Shown here one piece after another: positions 54,511 through 62,376 of a stretch of DNA of 64,000 nt (position 1 is the stretch's first letter; every line of letters starts with the position of its first letter). The stretch comes from Gaiellasilicea sp963850995 (GTDB lineage: Bacteria > Actinomycetota > Thermoleophilia > Gaiellales > Gaiellaceae). The position numbers and the translations under genes are program-made. The notes under the pieces were generated by a model. The model saw only the letters and a list, made by a program, of their open reading frames with translations, searched no databases and was not told the origin of the DNA. The stretch covers positions 62,001-126,000 of the forward strand of contig CAWKNQ010000004.1 of assembly GCA_963850995.1 (NCBI GenBank). The letters are read 5' to 3'.

Positions 54511-55847
54511 TCCTCGCGGCTGTTGGCCGCGCGGCTGCGCTCGCGCTCGACGAGCCGTCCTGCCGCGATTGCAGCGGCGGGCTGCCTCGCCGCGAGGGCG
54601 CGGAGCCGCTCTTCCGCGACGACGGCGTCCTGATGCTCGCCGAGCACGTCCTGAAGGACCTTGGCGGCCTTCACGTACGCTTCGGCGCCCGACAGCTCGG
54701 CCGCATAGCGCGCCCGCTTGACCTTGATCCGCGCCTGGTGCAGCTCCGCATCCGGCGAGTCGTCCCGGAGCGCCTTCACCGCCTTGCGGAGGCGGCGATG
54801 CTCGACGGCTTGGATCTCCTCGAGCGACGGCTCCTCCGCAATCGTCGCCACCGGCCGGTCCACCGCGTCGAGCAGAGCGAAGTACCGCTCGCTGTCCAGC
54901 GCCGCGAGGAGGGCGCGGCGGGACTTGCGGCGCTCACCCACGAGCGCGCGCAGCAGCTTCCGACCTTCGCTCGCGTCGGGGCCGAGCGATTCGACCTCCT
55001 CCGCCAGGCGCTCGATCAGCACGTCCAGGTCGCGCACGGCGCCGAGCTCACCGCCGAGCCACTTGAGCTCCGGGCGGACCGGATCCGCCCAGGCAGGGTC
55101 GAGCAAGTCCCGCCCCGCCCGGAGGAAAGCCCGCAATCGCCGCGTCGCGACACGCATCTGGTGGAGCTCCTCAGTGTCGGTGCCGAGCCGCGTGCCGGGA
55201 TCGTGGGCGAGCACACGCTCCGCCTGCGCGCGGATGTGCGCGCGTAGCGTCCCGGCAGCGGAGCCGTCGTCATGCGCTTCCTCCGGCTCGGGCTGGAAGT
55301 CGAGCTCGAGCGCCTGGAAGACCTTTGGCCGGCTCTCGCCGTCACCCGCGCCGGCACGGCGCAAGGCCCGCTCGAGTCGTCGCAGAGTCTTCTCGTCGCC
55401 GTCGAGCAGCTCCACCTCGAGCTCCTCGAAGCTGCGGGCCACGCGGCGCTGCTCGAGCACCGCGACCCTGTCGTGGACGACTTCTGCACCGTCGGAACGG
55501 ATGCCCTCCCGCCGTGTCCGCAAGCGGGCGATCGGCTGCAGGGGCGCGCCCCGGAGGTACCCCGTCAACAGGCCGAGCAGGCGTTCCGGCGCATTTCTGG
55601 CCGATCCGGGCTCCTCGAGCTCGAGCCTGGCACCCGCTCGCGGGAGCTTCAGCTGCCACAGCCCCTTGCTGTTCTCGAGTCGGTACCGGAACGTAACGCC
55701 GCGCCGGGCGAGTCGGTGATCGGCGCTGTCGTGATAGGTCGATACGAACTGCCGAGGCTCGATCGCCTCGCCGCCAAGCTCCGGCAGGCGGAACTTCTCC
55801 CCCGCCCGCAGCTTCACCTCCCGCTCGACCGTCTCGCGAATCGCCAT
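54471..55847 (-). CDS. CYTH-CHAD domain protein (polyphosphate-binding)
   Basis: A 458-residue protein combining two phosphate-linked domains. The CYTH part (1-200) starts with ETVEREVKLRAGEKF, which carries the ExExK triphosphate-binding motif. The CHAD part (about 210-450) has the conserved His/Arg helices TEELHQMRVATRRLRAFLRA and LHQARIKVKRARYAAEL. CHAD domains bind polyphosphate granules. The ATG at 55847 is chosen because homology begins there; the open frame extends upstream into the PHO-box region. It is divergent from the PhoU-like gene. Confidence 0.9.
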   Translation of the reverse strand: MAIRETVEREVKLRAGEKFRLPELGGEAIEPRQFVSTYHDSADHRLARRGVTFRYRLENSKGLWQLKLPRAGARLELEEPGSARNAPERLLGLLTGYLRGAPLQPIARLRTRREGIRSDGAEVVHDRVAVLEQRRVARSFEELEVELLDGDEKTLRRLERALRRAGAGDGESRPKVFQALELDFQPEPEEAHDDGSAAGTLRAHIRAQAERVLAHDPGTRLGTDTEELHQMRVATRRLRAFLRAGRDLLDPAWADPVRPELKWLGGELGAVRDLDVLIERLAEEVESLGPDASEGRKLLRALVGERRKSRRALLAALDSERYFALLDAVDRPVATIAEEPSLEEIQAVEHRRLRKAVKALRDDSPDAELHQARIKVKRARYAAELSGAEAYVKAAKVLQDVLGEHQDAVVAEERLRALAARQPAAAIAAGRLVERERSRAANSREEWRRAWKRLSKTA

Positions 55848-55867
55848 CCGGCAGTCTAGGCCGGACA

Positions 55868-55889
55868 GGTGAAGAAGCGGTGACCGGCC
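55868..55889. promoter_or_regulatory. Candidate PHO box between CYTH-CHAD and DUF47 genes
   Basis: On the minus strand, GGTCACC (55885-55879) and CTTCACC (55874-55868) are two GTTCACC-like units exactly 11 bases apart, the spacing of actinobacterial PHO boxes. It sits in the gap between divergent genes of phosphate metabolism, so it could control both. Confidence 0.6.
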
Positions 55890-55918
55890 CTGACCGACTT
55901 TCTGGTACACAGCCCCAC

Positions 55919-56539
55919 GTGCGCCTGCGACTGACACCCCGCCCGACCGAGTTCTACGATCTCTTCACCCGCGCGGGCGAGAACGCCCTCGAGGCGGCCC
56001 GGCACGCCGAGATCCGCTTCCGCGAGTACCCGAACTCGTCGGTCAGCCAGGCGGACGTGAAGGCGATCGAGAACAAGGGCGACGACATCACGCGGGAGCT
56101 GATCACGCTCCTGAACACGCAATACATCACCCCGTTCGACCGCGAGGACATCTACGAGCTCGCCACGGCGCTCGACGACGTGGTCGACCACATCGAAGAG
56201 GTCAGCCAGCTGCTCGACCTGTACGGAATCGAGTCGACGACGAGGCATGCCGTCGAACAGTGCCGGCTGCTCGTCGGGGCGTGCGAGCAGCTCGCGCTCG
56301 GGCTTGCCCGCCTGAAGGGGCTCCGTGGGGTGCAGGAGACGCTCGTCGAGCTGAAGCGGCTCGAGGACGACGCCGACCGCGTCCTCCACGACGCGATCGC
56401 GGCGCTCTTTCGCGACGACCGGATCGACCCGCTGATCGTGATCCGCTGGAAGGACATCTACGACGGTCTCGAACAGGCGGTAGATTCGGCCGAGCACGCG
56501 GCGAACGTGATCGGGAACATCGTCGTCAAGAACGCGTAG
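55919..56539 (+). CDS. DUF47/PhoU-like phosphate transport regulator
   Basis: A 206-residue helical protein of the PhoU-like DUF47 family, which in other bacteria tunes the activity of the neighbouring Pit transporter. The start RLTPRPTEFYDLFTRAGENA and the EENKGD-type metal-binding repeats (VKAIENKGDDI and LKRLEDDADRVLHD) are visible. GTG 55919 is preferred over GTG 55880 because family sequence starts there and 55880 would lie in the PHO-like site. It precedes pit by 100 bases that contain an unusual hairpin. Confidence 0.87.
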   Translation: MRLRLTPRPTEFYDLFTRAGENALEAARHAEIRFREYPNSSVSQADVKAIENKGDDITRELITLLNTQYITPFDREDIYELATALDDVVDHIEEVSQLLDLYGIESTTRHAVEQCRLLVGACEQLALGLARLKGLRGVQETLVELKRLEDDADRVLHDAIAALFRDDRIDPLIVIRWKDIYDGLEQAVDSAEHAANVIGNIVVKNA

Positions 56540-56542
56540 GCA

Positions 56543-56638
56543 GTGCCCCTTCCAGCAATACACGCCCGCTTCTGGCCCGCGATCACGCGGCGCGAGAGTC
56601 GCGACCCAGAAGCTAGACAGCATCACTGGAAGGGGCAC
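56543..56638 (+). promoter_or_regulatory. Structured leader that can occlude the pit ribosome-binding site
   Basis: GTGCCCCTTCCAG (56543-56555) and CTGGAAGGGGCAC (56626-56638) are a perfect 13-bp inverted repeat. Inside, GCTTCTGG (56568-56575) pairs with CCAGAAGC (56606-56613), and GCGA (56579-56582) with TCGC (56599-56602), so a long nested stem can form. The 3' arm contains GGAAGGGG, the Shine-Dalgarno of pit, and ends one base before its GTG start. Folding would hide the start region. A 96-base mobile repeat with 13-bp ends is the alternative. Confidence 0.6.
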
Positions 56639-56639
56639 C

Positions 56640-57731
56640 GTGGACGACCTGACGCTCTACGCGGTCGTCGCCGTCGCACTCTTCTTCGACTTCACGAACG
56701 GCTTCCACGACACCGCGAACTCGATCGCGACGAGCGTCTCGACGCGCGCGATGTCGCCGCGCGCCGCTGTGATCAGCTCCGCTGTCCTCAACTTCCTCGG
56801 TGCCTTCGTCTCGTTCGCTGTGGCGGCCACCATCGCGAGCGGAATCGTGGACCAGGCCGTCGTCACGCCCGACGTGATCCTCGCCGGCCTCGTCGGCGCG
56901 ATCACCTGGAACCTGATCACCTGGTATCTCGGACTGCCGTCGAGCTCGAGCCACGCGCTCATCGGCGGCATCCTCGGCTCTGCCGTCGCCGCAGCGGGCC
57001 TCGACGTCATCAAGTGGGGCGGGCTCATGGACAGGGTGCTGATCCCGTCCCTGCTCGCGCCGTTCCTGGGGATCCTGCTCGCGGCAGCGCTGATGGTCTC
57101 GATCACGTGGATCATTCGCCGCTCTCATCCCGGCCGAGTCAATCGCGGCTTCCGACGGCTGCAGCTCGTATCGGGCGGCTTCGTCGCGTTCACGCACGGC
57201 ACGAACGACGCCCAGAAGACGATGGGGATCATCATGCTCGCCCTGATCTCGACTGGTCACCTCTCGGCCGACGCAGAGCGGCCGCCGACCTGGGTGATCG
57301 TCAGCGCCGCGCTCGCGATGGCGCTTGGCACCTACGCCGGCGGCTGGAGGATCATCAAGACGCTCGGGACGCGCATCGCGAAGCTCGACCCTCCCCAGGG
57401 CTTCGCCGCCCAGACCGCCTGCGCGTCGATCCTGTTCACGACGGCGCACTACGGCTTCCCGGTCTCGACGACCCACACCATCTCCGGCAGCGTCATGGGC
57501 GCGGGCGCGTCGCGGCGACTCTCGGCCGTGCGCTGGGGGGTCGCCGGCAGCATCCTCACCGCCTGGGTGATGACGATCCCTTGCGCCGCCCTGGTCGGCG
57601 CGACGATGGAGGTCGTGACCCGCCTTCCGGCCGGCGACGTGGTCGTCTTCGTGCTGGCGTCCGCGATCGCCGCGCTTGCGTTCACTGCTCGGCGCTGGCA
57701 GACGCGGCGGCTCGCAACCGCGCCTGCCTAG
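56640..57731 (+). CDS. pit: Low-affinity inorganic phosphate transporter (Pit)
   Basis: A 363-residue transporter coupled to proton uptake. The duplicated PiT signatures are FDFTNGFHDTANSIATSVST in the first half and the corresponding FTHGTNDAQKTMGII in the second, with SSHALIGGILG and STTHTISGSVMGAGAS as the paired repeats. There are about nine helices. The GTG at 56640 is preceded by GGAAGGGG. It is downstream of its DUF47 regulator and could be held down by the hairpin in the leader. It is convergent with pstS at 57740 with only 8 bases between. Confidence 0.93.
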   Translation: MDDLTLYAVVAVALFFDFTNGFHDTANSIATSVSTRAMSPRAAVISSAVLNFLGAFVSFAVAATIASGIVDQAVVTPDVILAGLVGAITWNLITWYLGLPSSSSHALIGGILGSAVAAAGLDVIKWGGLMDRVLIPSLLAPFLGILLAAALMVSITWIIRRSHPGRVNRGFRRLQLVSGGFVAFTHGTNDAQKTMGIIMLALISTGHLSADAERPPTWVIVSAALAMALGTYAGGWRIIKTLGTRIAKLDPPQGFAAQTACASILFTTAHYGFPVSTTHTISGSVMGAGASRRLSAVRWGVAGSILTAWVMTIPCAALVGATMEVVTRLPAGDVVVFVLASAIAALAFTARRWQTRRLATAPA

Positions 57732-57739
57732 CCGTCAGA

Positions 57740-58681
57740 TCACGGTCCTGTGTTGTTCGACTTCAAGGCCTGCAGGTACTGGTAGCGGGCCTTCTTGAGC
57801 TGGCGATCGGTCAAGGCGATGAACCCTGACGACTTCGCGATCGCCTTCTCGTTGTTGAAGATGTAGCCGATGAATGCCGCGACGACCGGGCGCTGGAACG
57901 ACGTCCGCTTCGCGTAGATGAAGAGCGGCCGCGAGAGCGGGCGGTACTTGTTCTGCTGCACCGTCGCGATGCTCGGCGTTACGCACCCTTGACCTTTGCC
58001 GCCGTCGACGGCAACGACCTTCAGCCGCGACTTGTTCTCCTCGTAGTACGAGTAGCCGAAGTAGCCGAGCGCACCGCGCTCGCCCGCGACGCCCTGGACG
58101 ACGATGTTGTCGTCCTCGGTCGCGAGGTAGTCCGAGCGGCTCGCCCGGGCGCGTCCGTTGATCGCCTCGGTGAAGTAGTCGAACGTGCCCGAGTCGGTGC
58201 CCGCGCCGAAGAGCTTCAGCGGGACATCGGGGAAACCGCTACGCACCTGGCTCCAGTTGTTGACGTTGGAGCCCGGCTCCCAGATCTTCTTCAGCTCGGC
58301 GACCGTGAGGCAATTCGCCCAGGTGTTCTCCCGGTTCACGACGACCGAGAGCCCGTCGTTTGCGACCGTGAACGCAACCCACTTGACGCCGGCGTCGCGG
58401 CACGTGATCGCCTCCGTGCCTCGCATAGGCCGCGACGCGTTCGAGAGGTCGGTCTCGTTCCTGCAGAAGCGCTCGAACCCGCCGCCGGTGCCGGAGATCC
58501 CGACCGTGACGCGCGCGCCGCGGTTCCGCTTCTGGAAGCCCTCCGCGGCGGCGGCCGTGTAGGGGCCGAGGGTGCTGGACCCGTCCGCGGTCACGTTGCC
58601 GCTAACAGCGTCGACGCCCGCAGTCGCGGACGCTGCGAGCACGGCGGTCGCGAGGACCGCGAGTGCGATGACCTTCTTCAT
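57740..58681 (-). CDS. pstS: Phosphate-binding protein PstS
   Basis: A 313-residue secreted binding protein. The signal peptide ends at TATAG, and phosphate-binding loops are visible: TADGSSTLGPYT, ISGTGGGFERFC and AGTDSGTFDYFTEA. The sequence carries paired cysteines that may form disulfides. It follows the arsM gene in the same direction but after a 117-base gap with its own candidate PHO box and ribosome-binding site (GGGGAG), so it is likely transcribed alone. It is a paralogue of the PstS at the window's end. Confidence 0.93.
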   Translation of the reverse strand: MKKVIALAVLATAVLAASATAGVDAVSGNVTADGSSTLGPYTAAAAEGFQKRNRGARVTVGISGTGGGFERFCRNETDLSNASRPMRGTEAITCRDAGVKWVAFTVANDGLSVVVNRENTWANCLTVAELKKIWEPGSNVNNWSQVRSGFPDVPLKLFGAGTDSGTFDYFTEAINGRARASRSDYLATEDDNIVVQGVAGERGALGYFGYSYYEENKSRLKVVAVDGGKGQGCVTPSIATVQQNKYRPLSRPLFIYAKRTSFQRPVVAAFIGYIFNNEKAIAKSSGFIALTDRQLKKARYQYLQALKSNNTGP

Positions 58682-58741
58682 CTATCTCCCCTGTCTCGTG
58701 GTTCAGCTGTCGCCGGGGAGTCTCGTAACGGTCAGCCGTCG

Positions 58742-58785
58742 GGTGGGCTGTCAGAAGGTGAAATTCGAGAGACGAAGTGGTGAAG
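58742..58785 (-). promoter_or_regulatory. Candidate PHO box upstream of pstS
   Basis: On the minus strand CTTCACC (58785-58779) and TTTCACC (58763-58757) are PHO-like units 22 bases apart, which is two turns of the 11-base repeat; the unit between them is degenerate. The site is 60-100 bases upstream of pstS and would overlap the 3' untranslated region of arsM. Confidence 0.4.
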
Positions 58786-58798
58786 AGAGTCGCCGGGA

Positions 58799-59623
58799 TC
58801 AGCAGCAGCCGGCCCGCGCGGCCGGCTGGATCACGGGCAACCCCTTCTGCGCGGGCTGTGACGTCTTCACCGCCTTGACGATCGCTCCGTGCAGACCGTC
58901 CGCGACCTCGTGCGTGAACTCGACATCGATCTCGTCGAAACCCGCAGCGTCGAGCCCGGCCTCGTACTCGCTCTTCGAGAGCGCCCCCGCGATGCAGCCG
59001 ACAAAGCTGCCGCGCTCCGCGCGGTCGGCGGCCGACAGCCTGTCCTCGGCCACGACGTCGCTGATCCCGATCCGGCCGCCGGGCTTCAGCACGCGCGCGA
59101 TCTCCGTGAGCACCGCGGCCTTGTCCGTGGAGAGGTTGATCACGCAATTCGAGATCACGACATCGATCGAGTCCGAGGGCAGCGGGATCGCCTCGATCAC
59201 GCCCTTGAGGAAGATCGCGTTGCGGGCTCCCGCCTCCTCGGCGTTCCTCCGCGCGAGCGCGAGCATCTCGTCGGTCATGTCGAGCCCGTACGCGAGCCCG
59301 GTCTCGCCGACCCGCTTCGCGGAGAGGATCACGTCGATCCCGCCGCCCGAGCCCAGGTCGAGGACGGTCTCGCCCTCGCGCAGCTCGGCCACCGCCGTCG
59401 GGTTGCCGCAGCCGAGCGATGCGAGAGCCGCCGCCTCGGGCAGCTCGCCACGCTGTTCGACGTCGTAGAGCTCCCCGCCGAACTTTGCGCCGTCGGCCCC
59501 TTCGTCCGCGCAGCAGCCGCCTCCGCCACAGCTGGCGGAGCTCGTTCCCTCGGTCACGGCGCGTGCGGACTCGGCGTATCGGCGCCGCACTTCTTCGCGG
59601 AGCTCGGCGGCGGTCGTGGTCAT
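58799..59623 (-). CDS. arsM: Arsenite S-adenosylmethionine methyltransferase ArsM
   Basis: A 274-residue methyltransferase that turns arsenite into methylated arsenic. The SAM-binding motif is VLDLGSGGGIDVILSA and the arsenic-binding cysteines appear as SNCVINLS and FVGCIAGAL, together with the Cys-rich SCGGGGCCAD near the N-terminus and a terminal CC. The ATG overlaps the arsR stop by 4 bases, so arsRM forms an operon. Its place among phosphate uptake genes fits arsenate entering through Pst or Pit. Confidence 0.92.
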   Translation of the reverse strand: MTTTAAELREEVRRRYAESARAVTEGTSSASCGGGGCCADEGADGAKFGGELYDVEQRGELPEAAALASLGCGNPTAVAELREGETVLDLGSGGGIDVILSAKRVGETGLAYGLDMTDEMLALARRNAEEAGARNAIFLKGVIEAIPLPSDSIDVVISNCVINLSTDKAAVLTEIARVLKPGGRIGISDVVAEDRLSAADRAERGSFVGCIAGALSKSEYEAGLDAAGFDEIDVEFTHEVADGLHGAIVKAVKTSQPAQKGLPVIQPAARAGCC

Positions 59624-59961
59624 CGGTACACCCCTTTCAGGTCGGCAACGGCCGCAAGCGTCTCGACGGCGTCGCGGCTCAGCGAGAAGTAGGCCCACTT
59701 CCCACGCTGCTCGCGTTCGACGAGCCCGGCGTCGAGAAGCTTCTTCATGTGATGTGAGACCGTCGGCTGTGAGAGCCCGATCGGCTCGATCAGCTCGCAG
59801 ATGCAGACGGGCTCGTCCGCCGTCGCCAGGCAGTTCACGATTCGGACCCGCGCCGGGTCGGCGAGCGCCTTGAAGAGCTCAGCCGTCGCCGTCGCCTCCT
59901 CGAGGGAGAGTGTTGGCGCGTCGAGTGGGACGCAGCAGGCGATGGGCTCAGTGCTTGTCAT
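59620..59961 (-). CDS. arsR: ArsR-family metalloregulator
   Basis: A 113-residue winged-helix repressor. The DNA-binding region includes LFKALADPARVRIVNCLA and the recognition helix SQPTVSHHMKKLLDAGLV. Cysteines that could bind arsenite are CC near the start and VCICELIEP. The ATG at 59961 is preferred over 59991 because a strong promoter and an inverted repeat cover the region upstream: a TSS about 7 bases downstream of the -10 leaves almost no leader. It should release its operator when arsenite binds, allowing arsM expression. Confidence 0.88.
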   Translation of the reverse strand: MTSTEPIACCVPLDAPTLSLEEATATAELFKALADPARVRIVNCLATADEPVCICELIEPIGLSQPTVSHHMKKLLDAGLVEREQRGKWAYFSLSRDAVETLAAVADLKGVYR

Positions 59962-60004
59962 ATCGACGCTCGTCAATATATCGACGAACATCGATATGTG
60001 TCAA
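59959..60004 (-). promoter_or_regulatory. arsR promoter and operator, near-leaderless
   Basis: On the minus strand TTGACA (60004-59999) and TATATT (59980-59975) are separated by 18 bases. The inverted repeat CATATCGA (59959-59966) with TCGATATG (59991-59998) spans the spacer and the start codon at 59961. A dimeric ArsR could cover both promoter and start. The transcript would begin about 7 bases before the ATG. Confidence 0.75.
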
Positions 60005-60008
60005 GTGG

Positions 60009-60671
60009 CTAATGAGACGCGTCGGTGAACTCGCGGAACTCGCCGGTGACGAGGTACGCGGTCTGCTCGCCGATGTCGACCGCGTGGTCGCCGATCCGCT
60101 CCAGGCAGCGCGAGACGAGGATCATCCGTAGTCCCCATTCGCGCTGCTCGAGGTCGTGCCCGATCTCGAGCAGGCGGTTGACGACGCGGCGGTTGGCGCG
60201 GTCGATCAGCTCGTCGAGATCCAGCAGCGACTCGGCAGCGACGCGGTCGCGCTGCTCGAGCGAGCGGAGCGCGACACGGATCATCTGCTCGGCCCGCTCC
60301 CCCATCTCCTTGAAGCCCTCGAGCAGCGGCTCGTCGGGCTCGAGCCCCTCGGAGAGCTTCGTCAGCTTCGCGATCGTGACGCAGAGGTCGCCCATCCGCT
60401 CGAGATGGAGGTTGTCCTTCAGCAGCGCGAGCACGAGACGGAGGTCGCTCGCCACGGGCGTCTGCCGGGCGAGCAGAAGCTCGATCCCCTGCTCGAGCTC
60501 GAAGTACTGCGAGTCGATGTCGTCGTCGAACGCGATCACTTCGTCCGCGAGCTCGATGTCCTGCGAGCAGACGGCCTCGACGGCGCCGCGCAGCGACCGA
60601 AGCACGAGCTCGCCTTCGACTCGCAACGAGGTCTCGAGCTCGTCCAGCTCTTCCTGAAACGACACCCTCAC
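60009..60671 (-). CDS. phoU: Phosphate uptake regulator PhoU
   Basis: A 220-residue helical protein with two three-helix repeats. The metal-binding motifs are characteristic: ELADEVIAFDDDIDSQ and LHLERMGDLCVTIAK, with the repeat ending in SRCLERIGDHAVDIGEQ. It links Pst activity to the PhoR kinase. The GTG at 60671 overlaps the pstB stop by one base (TAGTG), so it is coupled to the transporter. The arsR promoter begins 5 bases past its stop. Confidence 0.94.
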   Translation of the reverse strand: MRVSFQEELDELETSLRVEGELVLRSLRGAVEAVCSQDIELADEVIAFDDDIDSQYFELEQGIELLLARQTPVASDLRLVLALLKDNLHLERMGDLCVTIAKLTKLSEGLEPDEPLLEGFKEMGERAEQMIRVALRSLEQRDRVAAESLLDLDELIDRANRRVVNRLLEIGHDLEQREWGLRMILVSRCLERIGDHAVDIGEQTAYLVTGEFREFTDASH

Positions 60672-61531
60672 TAGCCGAACCGCCCGGTGACGTAGTCCTC
60701 CGTCCGCTTGTCGGCGGGCGTGGTGAAGATCTTCGCCGTCTGGTCGTACTCGACGAGGATGCCGTTGCGCCTGCCGCCTTCCTCGTTCACCTCGACCGAG
60801 AAGAACGCGGTCATGTCGGCCACGCGCGCGGCCTGCTGCATGTTGTGCGTGACGATCACGATCGTGTACTGGCGCTTCAGCTCGTGCATCAGGTCTTCGA
60901 TCCGCGTCGTCGAGATCGGATCGAGCGCGGATGCCGGCTCGTCCATCAGGATCACGTCGGGCTCGACGGCGAGGCAGCGAGCGATGCAGAGCCGCTGCTG
61001 CTGACCACCTGACAGCCCGAGTGCGCTCTCCTTGAGCCGGTCCTTGACCTCGTCCCAGAGCGCGGACCGGTGCAGCGCGCGCTCGACGCGGGCGTCCAGA
61101 TCGCCCTTGAGGCCGAGCACGCGTGGCCCGAACGCGACGTTGTCGTAGATCGACTTGGGGAACGGGTTCGGCTTCTGGAAGACCATCCCGATCCGCCGCC
61201 GCACCTCGACCGGATCGACGTCGTCCGCATAGAGGTCCTTGCCGTGATAGAGAACGTCGCCCTCCACCCTCGCACCGGGGACGAGGTCGTTCATCCGGTC
61301 GAAGCAGCGGATCAGCGTGCTCTTGCCGCACCCCGACGGCCCGATGAAGGCCGTGATGGCGTTCTTGTAGACGTTGAGGTTCACGTCCTTGATCGCGACG
61401 TTGCCGCTGTAGGAGACGGCGAGGTCTTTCACCTGGAAGACCGCTTCGCGGTTGGTGACGCCGTCGTCACCGTGCTCCTTCGCGATCTCGGCCAGGCTCA
61501 TCGGCTCGATCGTAGTCGCTTGTTCACTCAT
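60671..61531 (-). CDS. pstB: Phosphate ABC transporter ATP-binding protein PstB
   Basis: A 286-residue ATPase. Walker A GPSGCGKSTLIRCFDRMND is the PstB-specific form, followed by VFQKPNPFPKSIYDNVAFG, the signature LSGGQQQRLCIARCLA and Walker B VILMDEPASALD. An N-terminal extension of about 30 residues precedes the ATPase. It starts 2 bases after pstA ends and overlaps phoU, so pstCAB-phoU is one operon. Confidence 0.95.
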   Translation of the reverse strand: MSEQATTIEPMSLAEIAKEHGDDGVTNREAVFQVKDLAVSYSGNVAIKDVNLNVYKNAITAFIGPSGCGKSTLIRCFDRMNDLVPGARVEGDVLYHGKDLYADDVDPVEVRRRIGMVFQKPNPFPKSIYDNVAFGPRVLGLKGDLDARVERALHRSALWDEVKDRLKESALGLSGGQQQRLCIARCLAVEPDVILMDEPASALDPISTTRIEDLMHELKRQYTIVIVTHNMQQAARVADMTAFFSVEVNEEGGRRNGILVEYDQTAKIFTTPADKRTEDYVTGRFG

Positions 61532-61533
61532 GG

Positions 61534-62376
61534 TCACCACGTTTTTCGGTAGCGATTGCGGATGTAGATCGCGAACGCGTTCAGCGAGAGGAGGATCACC
61601 AGGAGAACGATGATGCAGGCCGCCGCCAGCTGCTTGAACTCCTCCTGCGGGAGTCGTAGGTACGAGTAGATCTGGATCGGGAGCGCCGTGAACGGCCCGA
61701 GGATGGTCGGGTCGAAGGAGATATACGTGACCGCACCGATCATGATCAGCGGCGCCGTCTCTCCGATCGCGCGCGAGAGGGCGAGGATCGAGCCCGTCGC
61801 GATCCCGGGAATCGCCGCCGGCAGCACCTGGCGCGAGACGACCTGCCACTGCGTCGCACCGAGCGCGTAGGCCCCCTGGCGGATCGAGTCGGGCACCGAC
61901 CGGAGCGCCTCACGTGCCGCGATGATCACGGTCGGCAGGACGAGCAGCGTCAGGATCAGCGCCCCCGCGAGGAGCACGCGTCCGAGCCCGATGCCGCGCA
62001 CCAGGAACGCGAGCCCGAGGATGCCGTAGACGATCGAGGGCACTGCGGCGAGGTTCTGGATGTTGATCTCGAGCAGGCGGTTGTACCACTTCGTCCTGTC
62101 CGCGTACTCCTCGAGATAGACGGCGGTGCCGACGCCGATCGGTACGACGAAGAGGAGCAGGAGCACCCCGATGTAAAGCGTCGCCAGGATGGCGGGCCGC
62201 GCGCCGGCCTGCTCCGGGTCGGAGGACGGCGGGTTTGTCAGCAGAGTCATGTCGAGGTAGGGCAGACCGTCGCGGAAGACGGCCACCAGCAGCACGCCCA
62301 GCATCAGATAGCCGGCGAAGAGCGAGAGGAGCAGCAGCGCCTTGAAGACAGATCCCTTGAGCACGCGGCTGCTCAT
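61534..62376 (-). CDS. pstA: Phosphate ABC transporter permease PstA
   Basis: A 280-residue permease with six transmembrane helices. Typical elements are AVYLEEYADRTKWYNRLLE, AAVPSIVYGILGLAFLVR and the EAA loop AREALRSVPDSIRQGAYALG, which touches PstB. The ATG at 62376 is chosen over GTG 62379 as it forms the overlap TGATG with the pstC stop. The last helix ends at AIYIRNRYRKTW. Confidence 0.94.
   Translation of the reverse strand: MSSRVLKGSVFKALLLLSLFAGYLMLGVLLVAVFRDGLPYLDMTLLTNPPSSDPEQAGARPAILATLYIGVLLLLFVVPIGVGTAVYLEEYADRTKWYNRLLEINIQNLAAVPSIVYGILGLAFLVRGIGLGRVLLAGALILTLLVLPTVIIAAREALRSVPDSIRQGAYALGATQWQVVSRQVLPAAIPGIATGSILALSRAIGETAPLIMIGAVTYISFDPTILGPFTALPIQIYSYLRLPQEEFKQLAAACIIVLLVILLSLNAFAIYIRNRYRKTW

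Noticed and set aside
56543..56638. Miniature mobile element with 13-bp terminal repeats
   Set aside because: Not excluded, but no target duplication is visible and the arm is the Shine-Dalgarno of pit; kept as a regulatory element with the mobile option stated.
59961..59991. Longer ArsR start at 59991
   Set aside because: It would place the start upstream of the predicted transcription start and inside the promoter spacer.
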